The notes: generated from the sequence alone by a model not told the origin. A DNA stretch of 57,679 nucleotides from Clostridiales bacterium (GCA_019420945.1 JAHZGF010000007.1:21183-78861), one strand, 5' to 3'; positions 42,103 through 50,193 are shown, counted from the first letter of the stretch. Numbers and translations are program-made.

Positions 42103-43305
42103 TTACTGCATATCCATTTCAAAACGCTCCTGCACCGGTGTCTGCATTGGCTGATAGTCCTCCCGATGCAGCAGACCGTAGGAGGTAAGTGCGGCATTGT
42201 CATCCTTGATGATCTCGTTCCCGTAGGCGAAGAGATTTACATGAGGCAGGAGCAGTTCCGCCGAATGGGCATCCATTGTGAAGTTCAGTTCATCGATGGC
42301 CGCCTCTTGCGGCGAACTGATCTCCGGCGTGAGGATGTAATCCCCAATATGCTCGACAAGGCCTGCGGCGGCAGCAAGATCCGTTACCCCGAAATGCTCC
42401 AGCAGAGCTTTCAGCTTCGGGAGCTGCTTTTCACGGGAAGGCGTAGCCTTCACAGATTCTGCAAAATCGTTGAAGGCATCCAGCTCCATTGGCAGGTCAG
42501 CAAACTCCGCCGCCTGCGGGATGATCCCGTCATAGTCGAGAACCACGACACCCTCCCAGCCGTCTGCTCCGAGCTGCTTCTGCGCATTCCTCAATGCTTC
42601 AGCAGACGCAGGCAATTCCAGCGTAATGGTGCGGTCATCTTCAAGGTCGGGGTGGAGGCCAAGGATAAGACGGAAGAGATATTCCGGCTTTTCGGGAAGT
42701 TCCTTGGTGCAGGGCGGTGCGGTGACCAGTTCACTGTGCTGCACCACATAGCCGTTCTGTGTGAATGTGCCGTTTTCGCCGGCACGCAGGGCTTTGCCAA
42801 TTTTTCCAAAATCCAGCATCTCGAACACATCGTCGGAGAGACCGTCCAGTTCCTCCACGAAGCCGTTTTCCGCATAGAAGCGGCCCAATTCTGCGTCACT
42901 GGTCGCGCCGACCACATGGCAACAATCCGCACCGGCGCTGACCGCCAGATTTCTCAAATCCTGCATAGTAAGAATACCGCCGTTGGATTCTACCTTTCTC
43001 TGGATTTCCAGACGAAGCAGGCCGTCAAAGACTTCCTGCTCCGTTTCACCCAGTACAGCCAGCTGACCGGCAAGATCGTTCAGCTCATTGAGACTGGCGT
43101 CCAGTTCCATCAGGTGAGGGGCGAGATACTCGAAGCCATAGTAATCATCGATTTCCAGATACAGCTCCTCGTTCTCCTGAAGCTGCACCTTGTCCATTGC
43201 ATCGTGCAGTTCCCACGGAGAGGCGGGCAGTTCCAGCCTTGCGTGGGCCTCACTGTTGGGCGCATCCAGCTTTGCCAGATAGACGCCAAATATCTTTTTA
43301 GCCAA
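42103..43305 (-). CDS. ArdA-like antirestriction protein
   Basis: 400 residues from TTG 43305, overlapping the preceding gene by 8 bp. It looks like two joined ArdA-like domains: GVYLAKLDAPNSEAHARLEL, LEIDDYYGFEYLAPHLMELD and LNELNDLAGQLAVL in the first; LILGLHPDLEDDRTITLELP, EFADLPMELDAFNDFAESVK and DAHSAELLLPHVNLFAYGNE in the second. ArdA proteins are acidic DNA mimics that block type I restriction enzymes; the many Asp/Glu fit. It is one of three related proteins in the operon. Confidence 0.75.
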   Translation of the reverse strand: MAKKIFGVYLAKLDAPNSEAHARLELPASPWELHDAMDKVQLQENEELYLEIDDYYGFEYLAPHLMELDASLNELNDLAGQLAVLGETEQEVFDGLLRLEIQRKVESNGGILTMQDLRNLAVSAGADCCHVVGATSDAELGRFYAENGFVEELDGLSDDVFEMLDFGKIGKALRAGENGTFTQNGYVVQHSELVTAPPCTKELPEKPEYLFRLILGLHPDLEDDRTITLELPASAEALRNAQKQLGADGWEGVVVLDYDGIIPQAAEFADLPMELDAFNDFAESVKATPSREKQLPKLKALLEHFGVTDLAAAAGLVEHIGDYILTPEISSPQEAAIDELNFTMDAHSAELLLPHVNLFAYGNEIIKDDNAALTSYGLLHREDYQPMQTPVQERFEMDMQ

Positions 43306-44563
43306 GGTTCATCCCTCCCATCTGCGGCTCGGTCTGCTGGTAGGCGGAGGGATCCGCACCGGGGACATCCCAGCCATGCATACTGCCGCACTCCATGGCC
43401 AGCCGCTGTGCCTGCGTCACACCAAGCCGTTCATTGTTATAATCGGCCAGTTCACGGTTCTGGGCGGGATCATCCGTAGACCAGTCGCTGGGGTAGTATC
43501 CGCTTTCACCGCGCTTGATACAGATGAGTTCACCGGTGCCGGGGAGGGTGGAGAAGCACAACTCCGGCAGCCCCTCCGCCAGCTTGGGGGTGAACAATTC
43601 CTGCTCCGTTTGGATGCTCCACTCGTCCGAGTTCCAAAAGTGGACATACAATTCACCGCCGTCATCCATGGAAATCTCACGCTGCTCAAAGCCCTCGCCC
43701 CAGCCATCCGAAGCCTGTCCAGTGAGATATTCCTTTAAGGTTTCCAGTTCTGTGTCGGATAAATCCCCGGCGACACGGCATTCCGCCACGCCCCAGAGCT
43801 GCCGGTCACGCTTCTCCACGGTGAAGACGGCGGAGCGTACCTTGCGGTCAACGCTGTCGGCTTCATCATACCAATGCATGAGACCTCGCTCGGTCTCCTC
43901 CGGCATCCGGTTTTTCACCAGCGCCGCCGTGATCTGATCCTGATAGCCGCGCAGCTCACGGCCCTCCAGCAATGTGCTGCTGTCGTCGAAGTCGCCGTAC
44001 TCGTTCCGCTCGTAGAGATCGGCGGTCAGGGGCATATAGAGTTTGAGTGTAGTCAGCTTGGGCGGCAGCACCGTGAAGCTGTCCTCGCCGGGAATAAGTG
44101 CCAGCGACCTGCCGTTATCCCACTTCATGTGGAGTTGCCCCGCATCGTCTACAAAGTCTACCTCACCCTCGGTGCCGGGAAGAATGGGCGCGTAGGGATC
44201 GTCCATCGAATTGAGCCGGATGCGGGTGCCGGGGGGATATTGCTCCTTGATAAAATTCACCATTTTTCTGTCCATCATCGTTTCCTCCATGTTTTGCTCT
44301 CTGTCGTAAAACTCCAGCTCGTAGATCACGCCGCGATCTTGCTTTCGAGTATCCTTCACCTTGACCGTCGTACCATCAAAGATGTAATTGCCGGCTTTCC
44401 CAAAATCGGTGTAGAAGCCCTTGCCGTGGTTGCAGGTGGAGAAGGGATGCTCCGGCTGGTCCTTGATCTTGGAATAGAAGCCCACCGTCTGCACCGCAGT
44501 CACCACACGGGTCAGCCCCACCATATCCGCGTGATTGGCGTGGCTGACGGTCTTAAATTCCAC
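43298..44563 (-). CDS. DUF4314-domain ICE protein, possibly interrupted near its N-terminus
   Basis: 421 residues from GTG 44563. Residues about 103-165 (FIKEQYPPGTRIRLNSMDDP and GTEGEVDFVDDAGQLHMKWD) form a DUF4314 domain. The rest is not recognised beyond VTAVQTVGFYSKIKDQPEHP, typical of ICE polyvalent proteins. Coding sequence clearly continues upstream of the GTG (SLAELKRFIRPGVEFK), and a natural start ATG lies at 44641, overlapping the previous stop (TAATG). However, codon 8 of that longer frame is TGA (44618-44620). Either translation restarts inside, or the gene is damaged, or the base call is wrong. Function unknown. Confidence 0.72.
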   Translation of the reverse strand: MEFKTVSHANHADMVGLTRVVTAVQTVGFYSKIKDQPEHPFSTCNHGKGFYTDFGKAGNYIFDGTTVKVKDTRKQDRGVIYELEFYDREQNMEETMMDRKMVNFIKEQYPPGTRIRLNSMDDPYAPILPGTEGEVDFVDDAGQLHMKWDNGRSLALIPGEDSFTVLPPKLTTLKLYMPLTADLYERNEYGDFDDSSTLLEGRELRGYQDQITAALVKNRMPEETERGLMHWYDEADSVDRKVRSAVFTVEKRDRQLWGVAECRVAGDLSDTELETLKEYLTGQASDGWGEGFEQREISMDDGGELYVHFWNSDEWSIQTEQELFTPKLAEGLPELCFSTLPGTGELICIKRGESGYYPSDWSTDDPAQNRELADYNNERLGVTQAQRLAMECGSMHGWDVPGADPSAYQQTEPQMGGMNLG

Positions 44564-44640
44564 ACCGGGGCGGATGAACCGCTTCAGCTCGGCAAGGCTT
44601 TTGAAAGCGACCGGCTCTCACTGCTTTTTTGAAGCGTCCA

Positions 44641-45663
44641 TTACATCCCCCCGAAGGTCATGCCCTGCTCGGGCCGAGGCTCGTGATCCTCCTGCCGGCA
44701 AGGGGCTTCCTCGCCGTAGAAGTCGAAGATAATGTCATCCACCTGCTTGCGGACGGTGGGATCGTCGGTCAGTACCTCGTACCGGAAGCCTGTGGTGGGG
44801 CGATACGGAAGCTCCTCCCGCACGCACTCGAGAAAGGCTTCAGCATCGGTAAACTCCTGTGCATCGCCATTGGCATAGGTGACGCGGCCCACCAGAGGCT
44901 TGTCCCGCGCCATGTTCTGCCTCTGGACATTGAGGTCGAAGCAGGTCAGATACCCGTTATAGTCACCAGGGGACGGATTACAGCGCAGGCAGTAGCGGTA
45001 ATGCTTGGTTTCCACGATGTAGCCGTAGTTTTGTGTCCAGCCGCCGCTGATTTTCCCGCCGTGTTCATAGCAAAAACGCTCCATAGCGAAGCGGTTTTTC
45101 AGCACACTCTCCCGCAGCGTGTCCACGACCTCCTGCAGCTCCAGCTTGAATGCGGGGCTGTTCAGCTCCTCCGGGCCACGGGGCCACCATGTATGCCAGA
45201 ACTCGTTTCCGCTGCGTCCGAAGTCCATCCGGACATGTCCAACGGTACCCAGCCGCTTATCTTCTTCGGGGTGCGGGGTATAAAATAAGCCCGCCTCCTC
45301 CGGGCGGGCAGGACGGATATGAAATTTTTTCTCCTCTGTAGGATGCGGGATCTGATGCGCCTCGCAGAACTCGCGGAGCGTCATGTTGCCTTCATCGAGA
45401 AAACCGAGCTCATCCCGCACATCCAGCCGCCCAGACTTAGGCATGACCAGCTTTTCCGGCATCAGCACCGAGCCTGCGTGGTTGACCACAACATTTTCTT
45501 CCATGTAGCACAGCGCACCGGGATCATCGTCAGAGCCGCGAATGTCATAGCAGTACCAGCCCTCCGGCACGGTATCACGGGCGATGCGCCCGTTGGTGAA
45601 CAACGCGGGCTTATCAAATACTTCAATGTGCTGGAATTCCTCTGTTCTTGCGTTTACAGCCAT
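44641..45663 (-). CDS. LPD28-like ICE protein
   Basis: 340 residues. The N-terminal 70 residues, FDKPALFTNGRIARDTVPEG, WYCYDIRGSDDDPGALCYME and VVVNHAGSVL, match the large polyvalent protein-associated domain LPD28. The rest (TLREFCEAHQIPHPTEEKKF, HTWWPRGPEELNSPAFKLEL, YRYCLRCNPSPGDYNGYLTC) is typical of Clostridia ICEs but has no known role. It is the first gene of a pair with the DUF4314 gene (TAATG junction). Confidence 0.75.
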   Translation of the reverse strand: MAVNARTEEFQHIEVFDKPALFTNGRIARDTVPEGWYCYDIRGSDDDPGALCYMEENVVVNHAGSVLMPEKLVMPKSGRLDVRDELGFLDEGNMTLREFCEAHQIPHPTEEKKFHIRPARPEEAGLFYTPHPEEDKRLGTVGHVRMDFGRSGNEFWHTWWPRGPEELNSPAFKLELQEVVDTLRESVLKNRFAMERFCYEHGGKISGGWTQNYGYIVETKHYRYCLRCNPSPGDYNGYLTCFDLNVQRQNMARDKPLVGRVTYANGDAQEFTDAEAFLECVREELPYRPTTGFRYEVLTDDPTVRKQVDDIIFDFYGEEAPCRQEDHEPRPEQGMTFGGM

Positions 45664-45722
45664 TAGTCTTCCTTCCTTTCTATTTTGGTAACGGCAAACA
45701 TACTACACATCTGCCGCAAAGT

Positions 45723-46646
45723 CTACTGAAACATTTGCTGTCCCTGCCGCTGCTCCGGGAAGGGCGGGGCCAAGCGGCGCAGCAGGCCGAACTCTGTTTT
45801 TGTCACGCAGTCGTTTTCCATGCAGTCCTGACCGTATCTCTCGAAATCCATGTAGCCCTCCAGCTCATAGATGGCCTCATCATCCAGCCCCAGCGTTTCC
45901 TGCAATCGCTGCTGACCGTAACCGTAGGCATCCTCCGTGATGCGCTGATAGTTGTCCAGATTTCGCAGGAGCTCACAGGCTCCGCGCAGCGTATCCGGCC
46001 GTTCAGCCTCCAGCACGGCGGCGTAGGTCAGAAGCATCCCGTCCTTCTGCCAGATGTCCTCCAATGCTTCGGCAAAATCGTTGTAATCCTCCACGGCGGG
46101 GCAATCCGTATCACGGATCAGCTCACCGATGTAAGGCACCTTGAAGTGAATATCACAGAGCATGGCATCCGCGAAAACATCGATATCAAGATAGTTTTTC
46201 ACCGCATCGAGGTATTCCTCGTCAGCGGGGAGGACGAGGGTGTAGTCCGGCTTTCCATTGACGCGCAGCGTCATGCGGAGCATTTCATCCCTGCTCTCAT
46301 CCCGCCAAGGCTCTGCCGGCGAAATATAGCTGCGGTCGATTGCCATATCCGGCGTCAGCAAACTGCGGGCGTTGGGGACAAAAGCGCTGTACCGGGCATA
46401 GTTGTAGCCTTGCGGGTCAATAAGGAATCCGTCCGTTCCCTCCGCGTCGAGGATGAGCAGGCAGTGCCTGGCATCCTCATCGTGCCGGATGGCGTTTTTA
46501 TTCTCTGCGATGAAATCATAGTCAGCCAGCAGTGCGCGGCTGAACTGTTGGAACCGCGGGCTTGGCAGCTCAATGACCTTATCCACGGCGCAGGGGTCTG
46601 CCTCACACCCGGTCTGCTTACACTTCAGTTCCGCCCGAATGATCAT
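45723..46646 (-). CDS. ArdA-like antirestriction protein
   Basis: 307 residues. The N-terminal part is unlike ArdA (MIIRAELKCKQTGC, HCLLILDAEGTDGFLIDPQG). The C-terminal half has ArdA-type features: VPYIGELIRDTDCPAVEDYN, LRGACELLRNLDNYQ and the closing block YELEGYMDFERYGQDCMEND followed by CVTKTEFGLLRR. It is acidic. It is coupled to the gene upstream by an ATGA overlap. Probably a DNA-mimic inhibitor of type I restriction; the divergent N-terminus may serve another target. Confidence 0.7.
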   Translation of the reverse strand: MIIRAELKCKQTGCEADPCAVDKVIELPSPRFQQFSRALLADYDFIAENKNAIRHDEDARHCLLILDAEGTDGFLIDPQGYNYARYSAFVPNARSLLTPDMAIDRSYISPAEPWRDESRDEMLRMTLRVNGKPDYTLVLPADEEYLDAVKNYLDIDVFADAMLCDIHFKVPYIGELIRDTDCPAVEDYNDFAEALEDIWQKDGMLLTYAAVLEAERPDTLRGACELLRNLDNYQRITEDAYGYGQQRLQETLGLDDEAIYELEGYMDFERYGQDCMENDCVTKTEFGLLRRLAPPFPEQRQGQQMFQ

Positions 46647-47830
46647 CGTGAAAGCCCTCCCATCTCCATGCGGCTGCTCTGGCTGCCGTTCATCACTTCC
46701 TCCATACTGGTGTAGCCCTTGTACGCGATGTAGCCCCGGTCGGTGAACATCCCGTCCTCCTCATTCATGCGCTCCGTGCCATACTTTTCATAGTCATAAA
46801 AAGCATCAAGGTTTTCGTCATAGTCGAAATGACCGGACTGACGGATCATATACTTGCCGTAGTCCTCCGGCGTATGTGCGCCGGGAGCAAAGTCAAAGAG
46901 GTCGAGATTTTCCGCAAGGTTTTTGATCTGTGCCGCAGACTTTGGCTCTGCCAGCGTGACCACGGTGCCCAGCTTTTCCATATCCGCTTTTGATAACCCA
47001 TCCGTCGCCTCTGCCAGTTCGTTGAGGTCAGAGAGGGTTTCGTACTCCATATCCAACAGGATATCCACCTCATTGGGGAGCTGGCTGTCCTCCAGCCGCA
47101 GGCGGACATCGGCGGGATCTGTGATGCCCCCGCGAAGGAGGGCGCGGTCGATCTCCTCCCGCTCCATGGGGAGGTACAGCCATGTGATATGCTCCGTGTC
47201 CTCCGGCTCGGTTTTGGATGTCACCGCAACGGTGATGGCGTTCGGCTCATAGTAATAGCAGGGGAAGAACCGCCCGTCATAGACCTGCTCCAGCTTCATG
47301 CCGTTGTCGTAGACCACGCCGTAGGGGGTGATCGTGCCGCTGCCGCTTTCAATGAGCTGCCGCGCGGTTCCCTTGCCGTCCAGCGCATTCAGTTCATCCA
47401 CACTTGCGCTGCCGCCGTGCAGATTCATGTAGTGGTTCCGGCCGATGGCGGCGAGGTCGGAAAAGTCGGTGATGACCGTGGCCTGCTGGCAGCAGAAGGT
47501 CAGGTTGATGAGATCCTTCAGCTCGAACAGCTCCAGCTTGTGAGCCATCGCCTGAAATTGCGCGGCCTCGCCGGTGTCGAAGCTGTCCAGTCTCTTGGCG
47601 AGGTAGTTCAGCTCCTCCACATTGACCGTGAGCATCTCCGTGCGCTTGAGGACAGTATAGAAGCTGTCGATCTTCTCCACCTTGCAGTCCGCCTTGACCG
47701 CGTCGCCGATTTCCAACGCCTCCAACAGCTCCATGCAGTGTGCGTACTGGTCGCGGGGGATGGGGAACGGGATGGTCGCCACGCCGTATTCCGGGTGGCT
47801 GGGGTTACTGAGAACCGCTTGAATCATCAT
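46643..47830 (-). CDS. ArdA-like antirestriction protein
   Basis: 395 residues. It resembles two ArdA-like units: YAHCMELLEALEIGDAVKAD and VEELNYLAKRLDSFDTGEAA in the first, DILLDMEYETLSDLNELAEA and IKNLAENLDLFDFAPGAHTP in the second. It ends with the ArdA-type block FYDYEKYGTERMNEEDGMFT followed by DRGYIAYKG. The sequence is strongly acidic. It overlaps both neighbours by 4 bp. Likely inhibitor of type I restriction enzymes when the element enters a new host. Confidence 0.78.
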   Translation of the reverse strand: MMIQAVLSNPSHPEYGVATIPFPIPRDQYAHCMELLEALEIGDAVKADCKVEKIDSFYTVLKRTEMLTVNVEELNYLAKRLDSFDTGEAAQFQAMAHKLELFELKDLINLTFCCQQATVITDFSDLAAIGRNHYMNLHGGSASVDELNALDGKGTARQLIESGSGTITPYGVVYDNGMKLEQVYDGRFFPCYYYEPNAITVAVTSKTEPEDTEHITWLYLPMEREEIDRALLRGGITDPADVRLRLEDSQLPNEVDILLDMEYETLSDLNELAEATDGLSKADMEKLGTVVTLAEPKSAAQIKNLAENLDLFDFAPGAHTPEDYGKYMIRQSGHFDYDENLDAFYDYEKYGTERMNEEDGMFTDRGYIAYKGYTSMEEVMNGSQSSRMEMGGLSR

Positions 47831-48519
47831 GTTTCATTCACTCCTTTTTCCAAATTCAAAACCGCATCTCCGTATTTGGCCATCAGTAGTGCGCCAGTGA
47901 TCAGGTGGAACGCCTCATCTGTGACCAGTTCCGGAGACGCAAGGTCCGCAAGCGTAATATTGCAGCAGCCGATCGCAATGGCCTTCGCCGCCTGGTAGAC
48001 GCTGTATAGATCCGGCTTGATTCCTCCGAGACGGACGCTTTGAAAGTCAAAACCGTCGTTCCCGCATTTCCAGACCATCCTGCGCCAAAGGCTCTCGTAT
48101 GCCGTGAGCAGGAAGAGGGCCGCTTTGTTCCGGTCAGACAGACGCCAGCAGCGTTCCCGCCAATGTGTCCATCTTCGCCGGTGTGCATCGGACAGGAAGA
48201 ATTGAGGGATTCTTTCTCTGAGTTGCTGATGCATCCGTTTTCGGAACTGCGGCCCCATAGAGGGTGCGAAGCACTCCCACATGAACGCATTCAGCTCCAG
48301 TACACCTGCTTCGATCCGTTCCTCCAGACAGGTGCATTCACATAGGCGGCACGGATGCTTGCGGACATAGTTCTGGCAGTATTCGCACGCCACATCTTTG
48401 GGCGTGTAACGAAATGGGCTGCGGTATATTCCACCACCTCTGGGCTTTTGACCGGGCTGAGACATCATCAACTGCTCCAACGCCTGCAGCGGCGTGTCTC
48501 GCATGAAATAGCGCGGCAT
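47827..48519 (-). CDS. Uncharacterised protein with Cys-rich zinc-binding-like motif
   Basis: 230 residues. A cluster VACEYCQNYVRKHPCRLCEC followed by TC (Cys near residues 45-70) has CxxC-x8-CxxCxC spacing, suggesting a metal-binding module. The rest is helical and basic (RRRWTHWRERCWRLSDRNK) and the end has ADLASPELVTDEAFHLITGA. I do not recognise it. It is the first gene of the anti-restriction operon, after the terminator at 48542-48579, and couples to the next gene through ATGA. Confidence 0.72.
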   Translation of the reverse strand: MPRYFMRDTPLQALEQLMMSQPGQKPRGGGIYRSPFRYTPKDVACEYCQNYVRKHPCRLCECTCLEERIEAGVLELNAFMWECFAPSMGPQFRKRMHQQLRERIPQFFLSDAHRRRWTHWRERCWRLSDRNKAALFLLTAYESLWRRMVWKCGNDGFDFQSVRLGGIKPDLYSVYQAAKAIAIGCCNITLADLASPELVTDEAFHLITGALLMAKYGDAVLNLEKGVNET

Positions 48520-48541
48520 AAGTGAACTCCTCTCTGAAATG

Positions 48542-48579
48542 AAAAAAGGACCGGAATCTTATTGCTAAGACTCCGGCCC
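48542..48579 (-). terminator. Terminator between the first two ICE genes
   Basis: On the minus strand GGGCCGGAGTCTTA pairs with TAAGATTCCGGTCC around a short loop, followed by TTTTTT. It ends the single-gene transcript of 48593-49285. Confidence 0.85.
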
Positions 48580-48592
48580 TTACCATTTGATA

Positions 48593-49285
48593 TTACATTG
48601 TCTGTTCCTGCGTCGGTTCAGTGTCCTGCTGCTGGATGCGCTCCATAATGTCAGGCAGGCACTCCTCGATCTGCTTCCGCACATCCTGAATTGTCTTTTC
48701 CTGATCGTATGACAGTTCAAAGCTGCCCTGCAGGGTGTCCGTGCAGCAGCGATAGATCTCAATGAGCTGCTTCTCCCGGAAGAGCTGTTGTTCTGGGATC
48801 AGTCCGGAACGAGTGGCGAAGTCACGCTTCGCTGCTTCGTAATTGCCGGACGAATATAATCCGGTGTAGTAATGACCATGAGATACGCCCTTGCGGTCGA
48901 AGCTCCAGTCCCAGGTAACAAACTGGACACCATATTTGCTCTGGATACCGGCCAGCACGATGTCATTGAAATCCGCCAGCACCTTGTAGCCGTCCTCCAG
49001 ACCGTCGGCTTTCAAAAAGGGCGCCGTCTCCATCTGCCGCATATATTCCGCTGTGGTCCTGACGATCTCATACACCTTGTCCTTGGCATCGATCCGTTCC
49101 GGCTCATCGATATCCTCATTGCGGTAGGTAATACCGCCGTTCTCGGTCACCTCGCACAGCGGCGCACCGTCAAGCAGGACACGCAGTCCACCAGCGTGAG
49201 TCCTGTCCGTGTGAAATCCTTCTCGGGCAAGGACAATTGCTGCTTCTCTGAGGTAGTGGTTCTTTTCTTCTGCGCTGATACTCAT
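48593..49285 (-). CDS. Uncharacterised ICE protein (outermost gene)
   Basis: 230 residues from ATG 49285 (MSISAEEKNHYLREAAIVLA), preceded by GGGGGAG; an upstream in-frame start lies inside a terminator hairpin and is rejected. Segments such as RTHAGGLRVLLDGAPLCEVT and FVTWDWSFDRKGVSHGHYYT are characteristic but not assigned to a known domain. It has no membrane helix and forms its own transcript, with a hairpin and T run before it (49301-49336) and a terminator after it, so its expression may be controlled separately. Confidence 0.72.
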   Translation of the reverse strand: MSISAEEKNHYLREAAIVLAREGFHTDRTHAGGLRVLLDGAPLCEVTENGGITYRNEDIDEPERIDAKDKVYEIVRTTAEYMRQMETAPFLKADGLEDGYKVLADFNDIVLAGIQSKYGVQFVTWDWSFDRKGVSHGHYYTGLYSSGNYEAAKRDFATRSGLIPEQQLFREKQLIEIYRCCTDTLQGSFELSYDQEKTIQDVRKQIEECLPDIMERIQQQDTEPTQEQTM

Positions 49286-49300
49286 ATAACTCCCCCGTGT

Positions 49301-49336
49301 ATAAAAAAATAAGGCCGGAGCGATCATGCTCCGGCC
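49301..49336 (-). terminator. Leader terminator/attenuator before the outermost ICE gene
   Basis: GGCCGGAGC (49313-49321) pairs with GCTCCGGCC (49328-49336); on the minus strand TTATTTTTTTATA follows, and the ribosome site of the next gene is only a few bases on. It either insulates the ICE from tRNA transcripts or attenuates the gene. Confidence 0.75.
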
Positions 49337-49356
49337 TACAAATACAGGCGCTGCTA

Positions 49357-49498
49357 CCAGCGCCCTTTTTGAAATGAAAAAGGGCGCCGCTCCATTGGTC
49401 CGTCAGGACCAACAAAACGACGCCCAAATCTTTGTGATTCTTTTTTAAGAAAAATACCGCTGCCAGCCAGAAAAATCGCCGCTCAAAAAGGGCGCTGG
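49357..49498. repeat. 16-bp inverted repeat and nested hairpins at the ICE right end
   Basis: CCAGCGCCCTTTTTGA (49357-49372) recurs as its exact complement at 49483-49498. The left copy also forms a local hairpin GCGCCCTTTTT-GAAATG-AAAAAGGGCGC (49360-49387), and a hairpin TTGGTCC-GTCA-GGACCAA lies at about 49395-49412. No gene is supportable in 49286-49668. These may be integrase-binding sites or a structured leader RNA. Confidence 0.6.
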
Positions 49499-49592
49499 CT
49501 GAATATATCTGCCAGAAGGGAGAAAATGCCCGGTTCGAATCGGGGCAGACGCTCTGAAACAGCGATTTGCATCTATGGTTTGAAAGAAGAAA

Positions 49593-49660
49593 TCCGGGCC
49601 CGAAAAAGCCCGGAAACGGTTGATGCGCCTGGCTTTTCGCCAGACGCATCTATACCGTTT
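49593..49660 (-). terminator. Terminator structures behind the tRNA operon
   Basis: Directly after tRNA-Cys a long, nearly perfect hairpin (49614-49660; outer arms AAACGGT/ACCGTTT, inner GATGCG and CTGGC/GCCAG) is followed by TCCGGGC/GCCCGGA (49593-49614) with a T-rich stretch TTTCTTCTTTC on the minus strand. Together they end the tRNA transcript. Confidence 0.75.
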
Positions 49661-49671
49661 CGTTAATATGG

Positions 49672-49743
49672 AGGTGACACCCAGATTTGAACTGGGGAAT
49701 GAGGGTTTTGCAGACCCTTGCCTTACCACTTGGCTATGTCACC
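49672..49743 (-). tRNA. tRNA-Cys (GCA)
   Basis: Acceptor GGTGACA/TGTCACC, anticodon loop CTGCAAA (GCA), T-arm CCCAGTTCAAATCTGGG, discriminator T. The CCA end is encoded at 49669-49671. Last gene of the tRNA operon; its 3' end faces the ICE and is the likely attachment site. Confidence 0.96.
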
Positions 49744-49748
49744 ATACA

Positions 49749-49778
49749 AGAGAAACGGCTTTTGGGGGCCGTTTCTCT
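49749..49778. other. Perfect 11-bp hairpin between tRNA-Gly and tRNA-Cys
   Basis: AGAGAAACGGC pairs with GCCGTTTCTCT. No T run follows on the minus strand; it may be a processing or partial termination element inside the tRNA operon. Confidence 0.6.
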
Positions 49779-49784
49779 GTTTGG

Positions 49785-49857
49785 AGCGGGCGACGAGGCT
49801 CGAACTCGCTACCTCGACCTTGGCAAGGTCGCGCTCTACCAGATGAGCTACGCCCGC
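49785..49857 (-). tRNA. tRNA-Gly (GCC)
   Basis: Acceptor GCGGGCG/CGCCCGC, anticodon loop TTGCCAA (GCC), T-loop GTTCGAGCC. CCA is encoded (49782-49784). Confidence 0.96.
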
Positions 49858-49885
49858 ATATGGCGCCGGTATTCCAGCACCATGG

Positions 49886-49958
<73 letters not shown>

Positions 49959-49964
49959 AAATGG

Positions 49965-50038
49965 CGACCAAGATGGGGCTCGAACCCACGACCTCCAGCG
50001 TGACAGGCTGGCGTTCTAACCAACTGAACTACTTGGCC
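49965..50038 (-). tRNA. tRNA-Asp (GTC)
   Basis: Acceptor GGCCAAG paired with CTTGGTC, anticodon loop CTGTCAC (GTC), T-loop GTTCGAGCC, discriminator G. CCA is encoded (49962-49964). Confidence 0.96.
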
Positions 50039-50051
50039 AAATGAAATTTGG

Positions 50052-50125
50052 TGGGAACAACTGGACTCGAACCAGTGACCCCCTGCTTGTAAGGCAGGTG
50101 CTCTAACCAGCTGAGCTATGCTCCC
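50052..50125 (-). tRNA. tRNA-Val (TAC)
   Basis: Acceptor GGGAGCA paired with TGTTCCC, anticodon loop CTTACAA (TAC), T-loop GTTCGAGTC. CCA is encoded (50049-50051). First gene of the tRNA operon, about 40 bp after its promoter. Confidence 0.96.
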
Positions 50126-50164
50126 GTCCTTGCCGCACGCATTAGTACCGCAGCGACAAGAGAG

Positions 50165-50193
50165 ATTATACTAAATATTAGCCAGACTGTCAA
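50165..50193 (-). promoter_or_regulatory. Perfect sigma-A promoter of the tRNA operon
   Basis: On the minus strand TTGACA (50193-50188), 17 bp, TATAAT (50170-50165). Both hexamers match consensus, as expected for stable RNA genes. Confidence 0.95.

Larger units (their letters stand above)
13865..49285 (-). mobile_element. Integrative conjugative element body (limits uncertain)
   Basis: The block holds relaxase, relaxosome accessory protein, VirD4, VirB4, VirB6-, VirB3- and VirB2-like proteins, a wall hydrolase, anti-restriction proteins and DNA methylases. Apart from xre, all are on the minus strand with short gaps or 4-bp overlaps. The right end probably abuts the tRNA-Cys gene (3' end at 49669). 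I found no copy of that tRNA 3' end to the left, so the left attachment site and the status of the polysaccharide locus are open. The coordinates given cover the conjugation and accessory genes only. Confidence 0.8.

Noticed and set aside
49170..49649. 159-codon minus-strand frame between the ICE and tRNA-Cys
   Set aside because: It crosses several terminator-type hairpins and a T-arm-like fragment and has no protein-like features.
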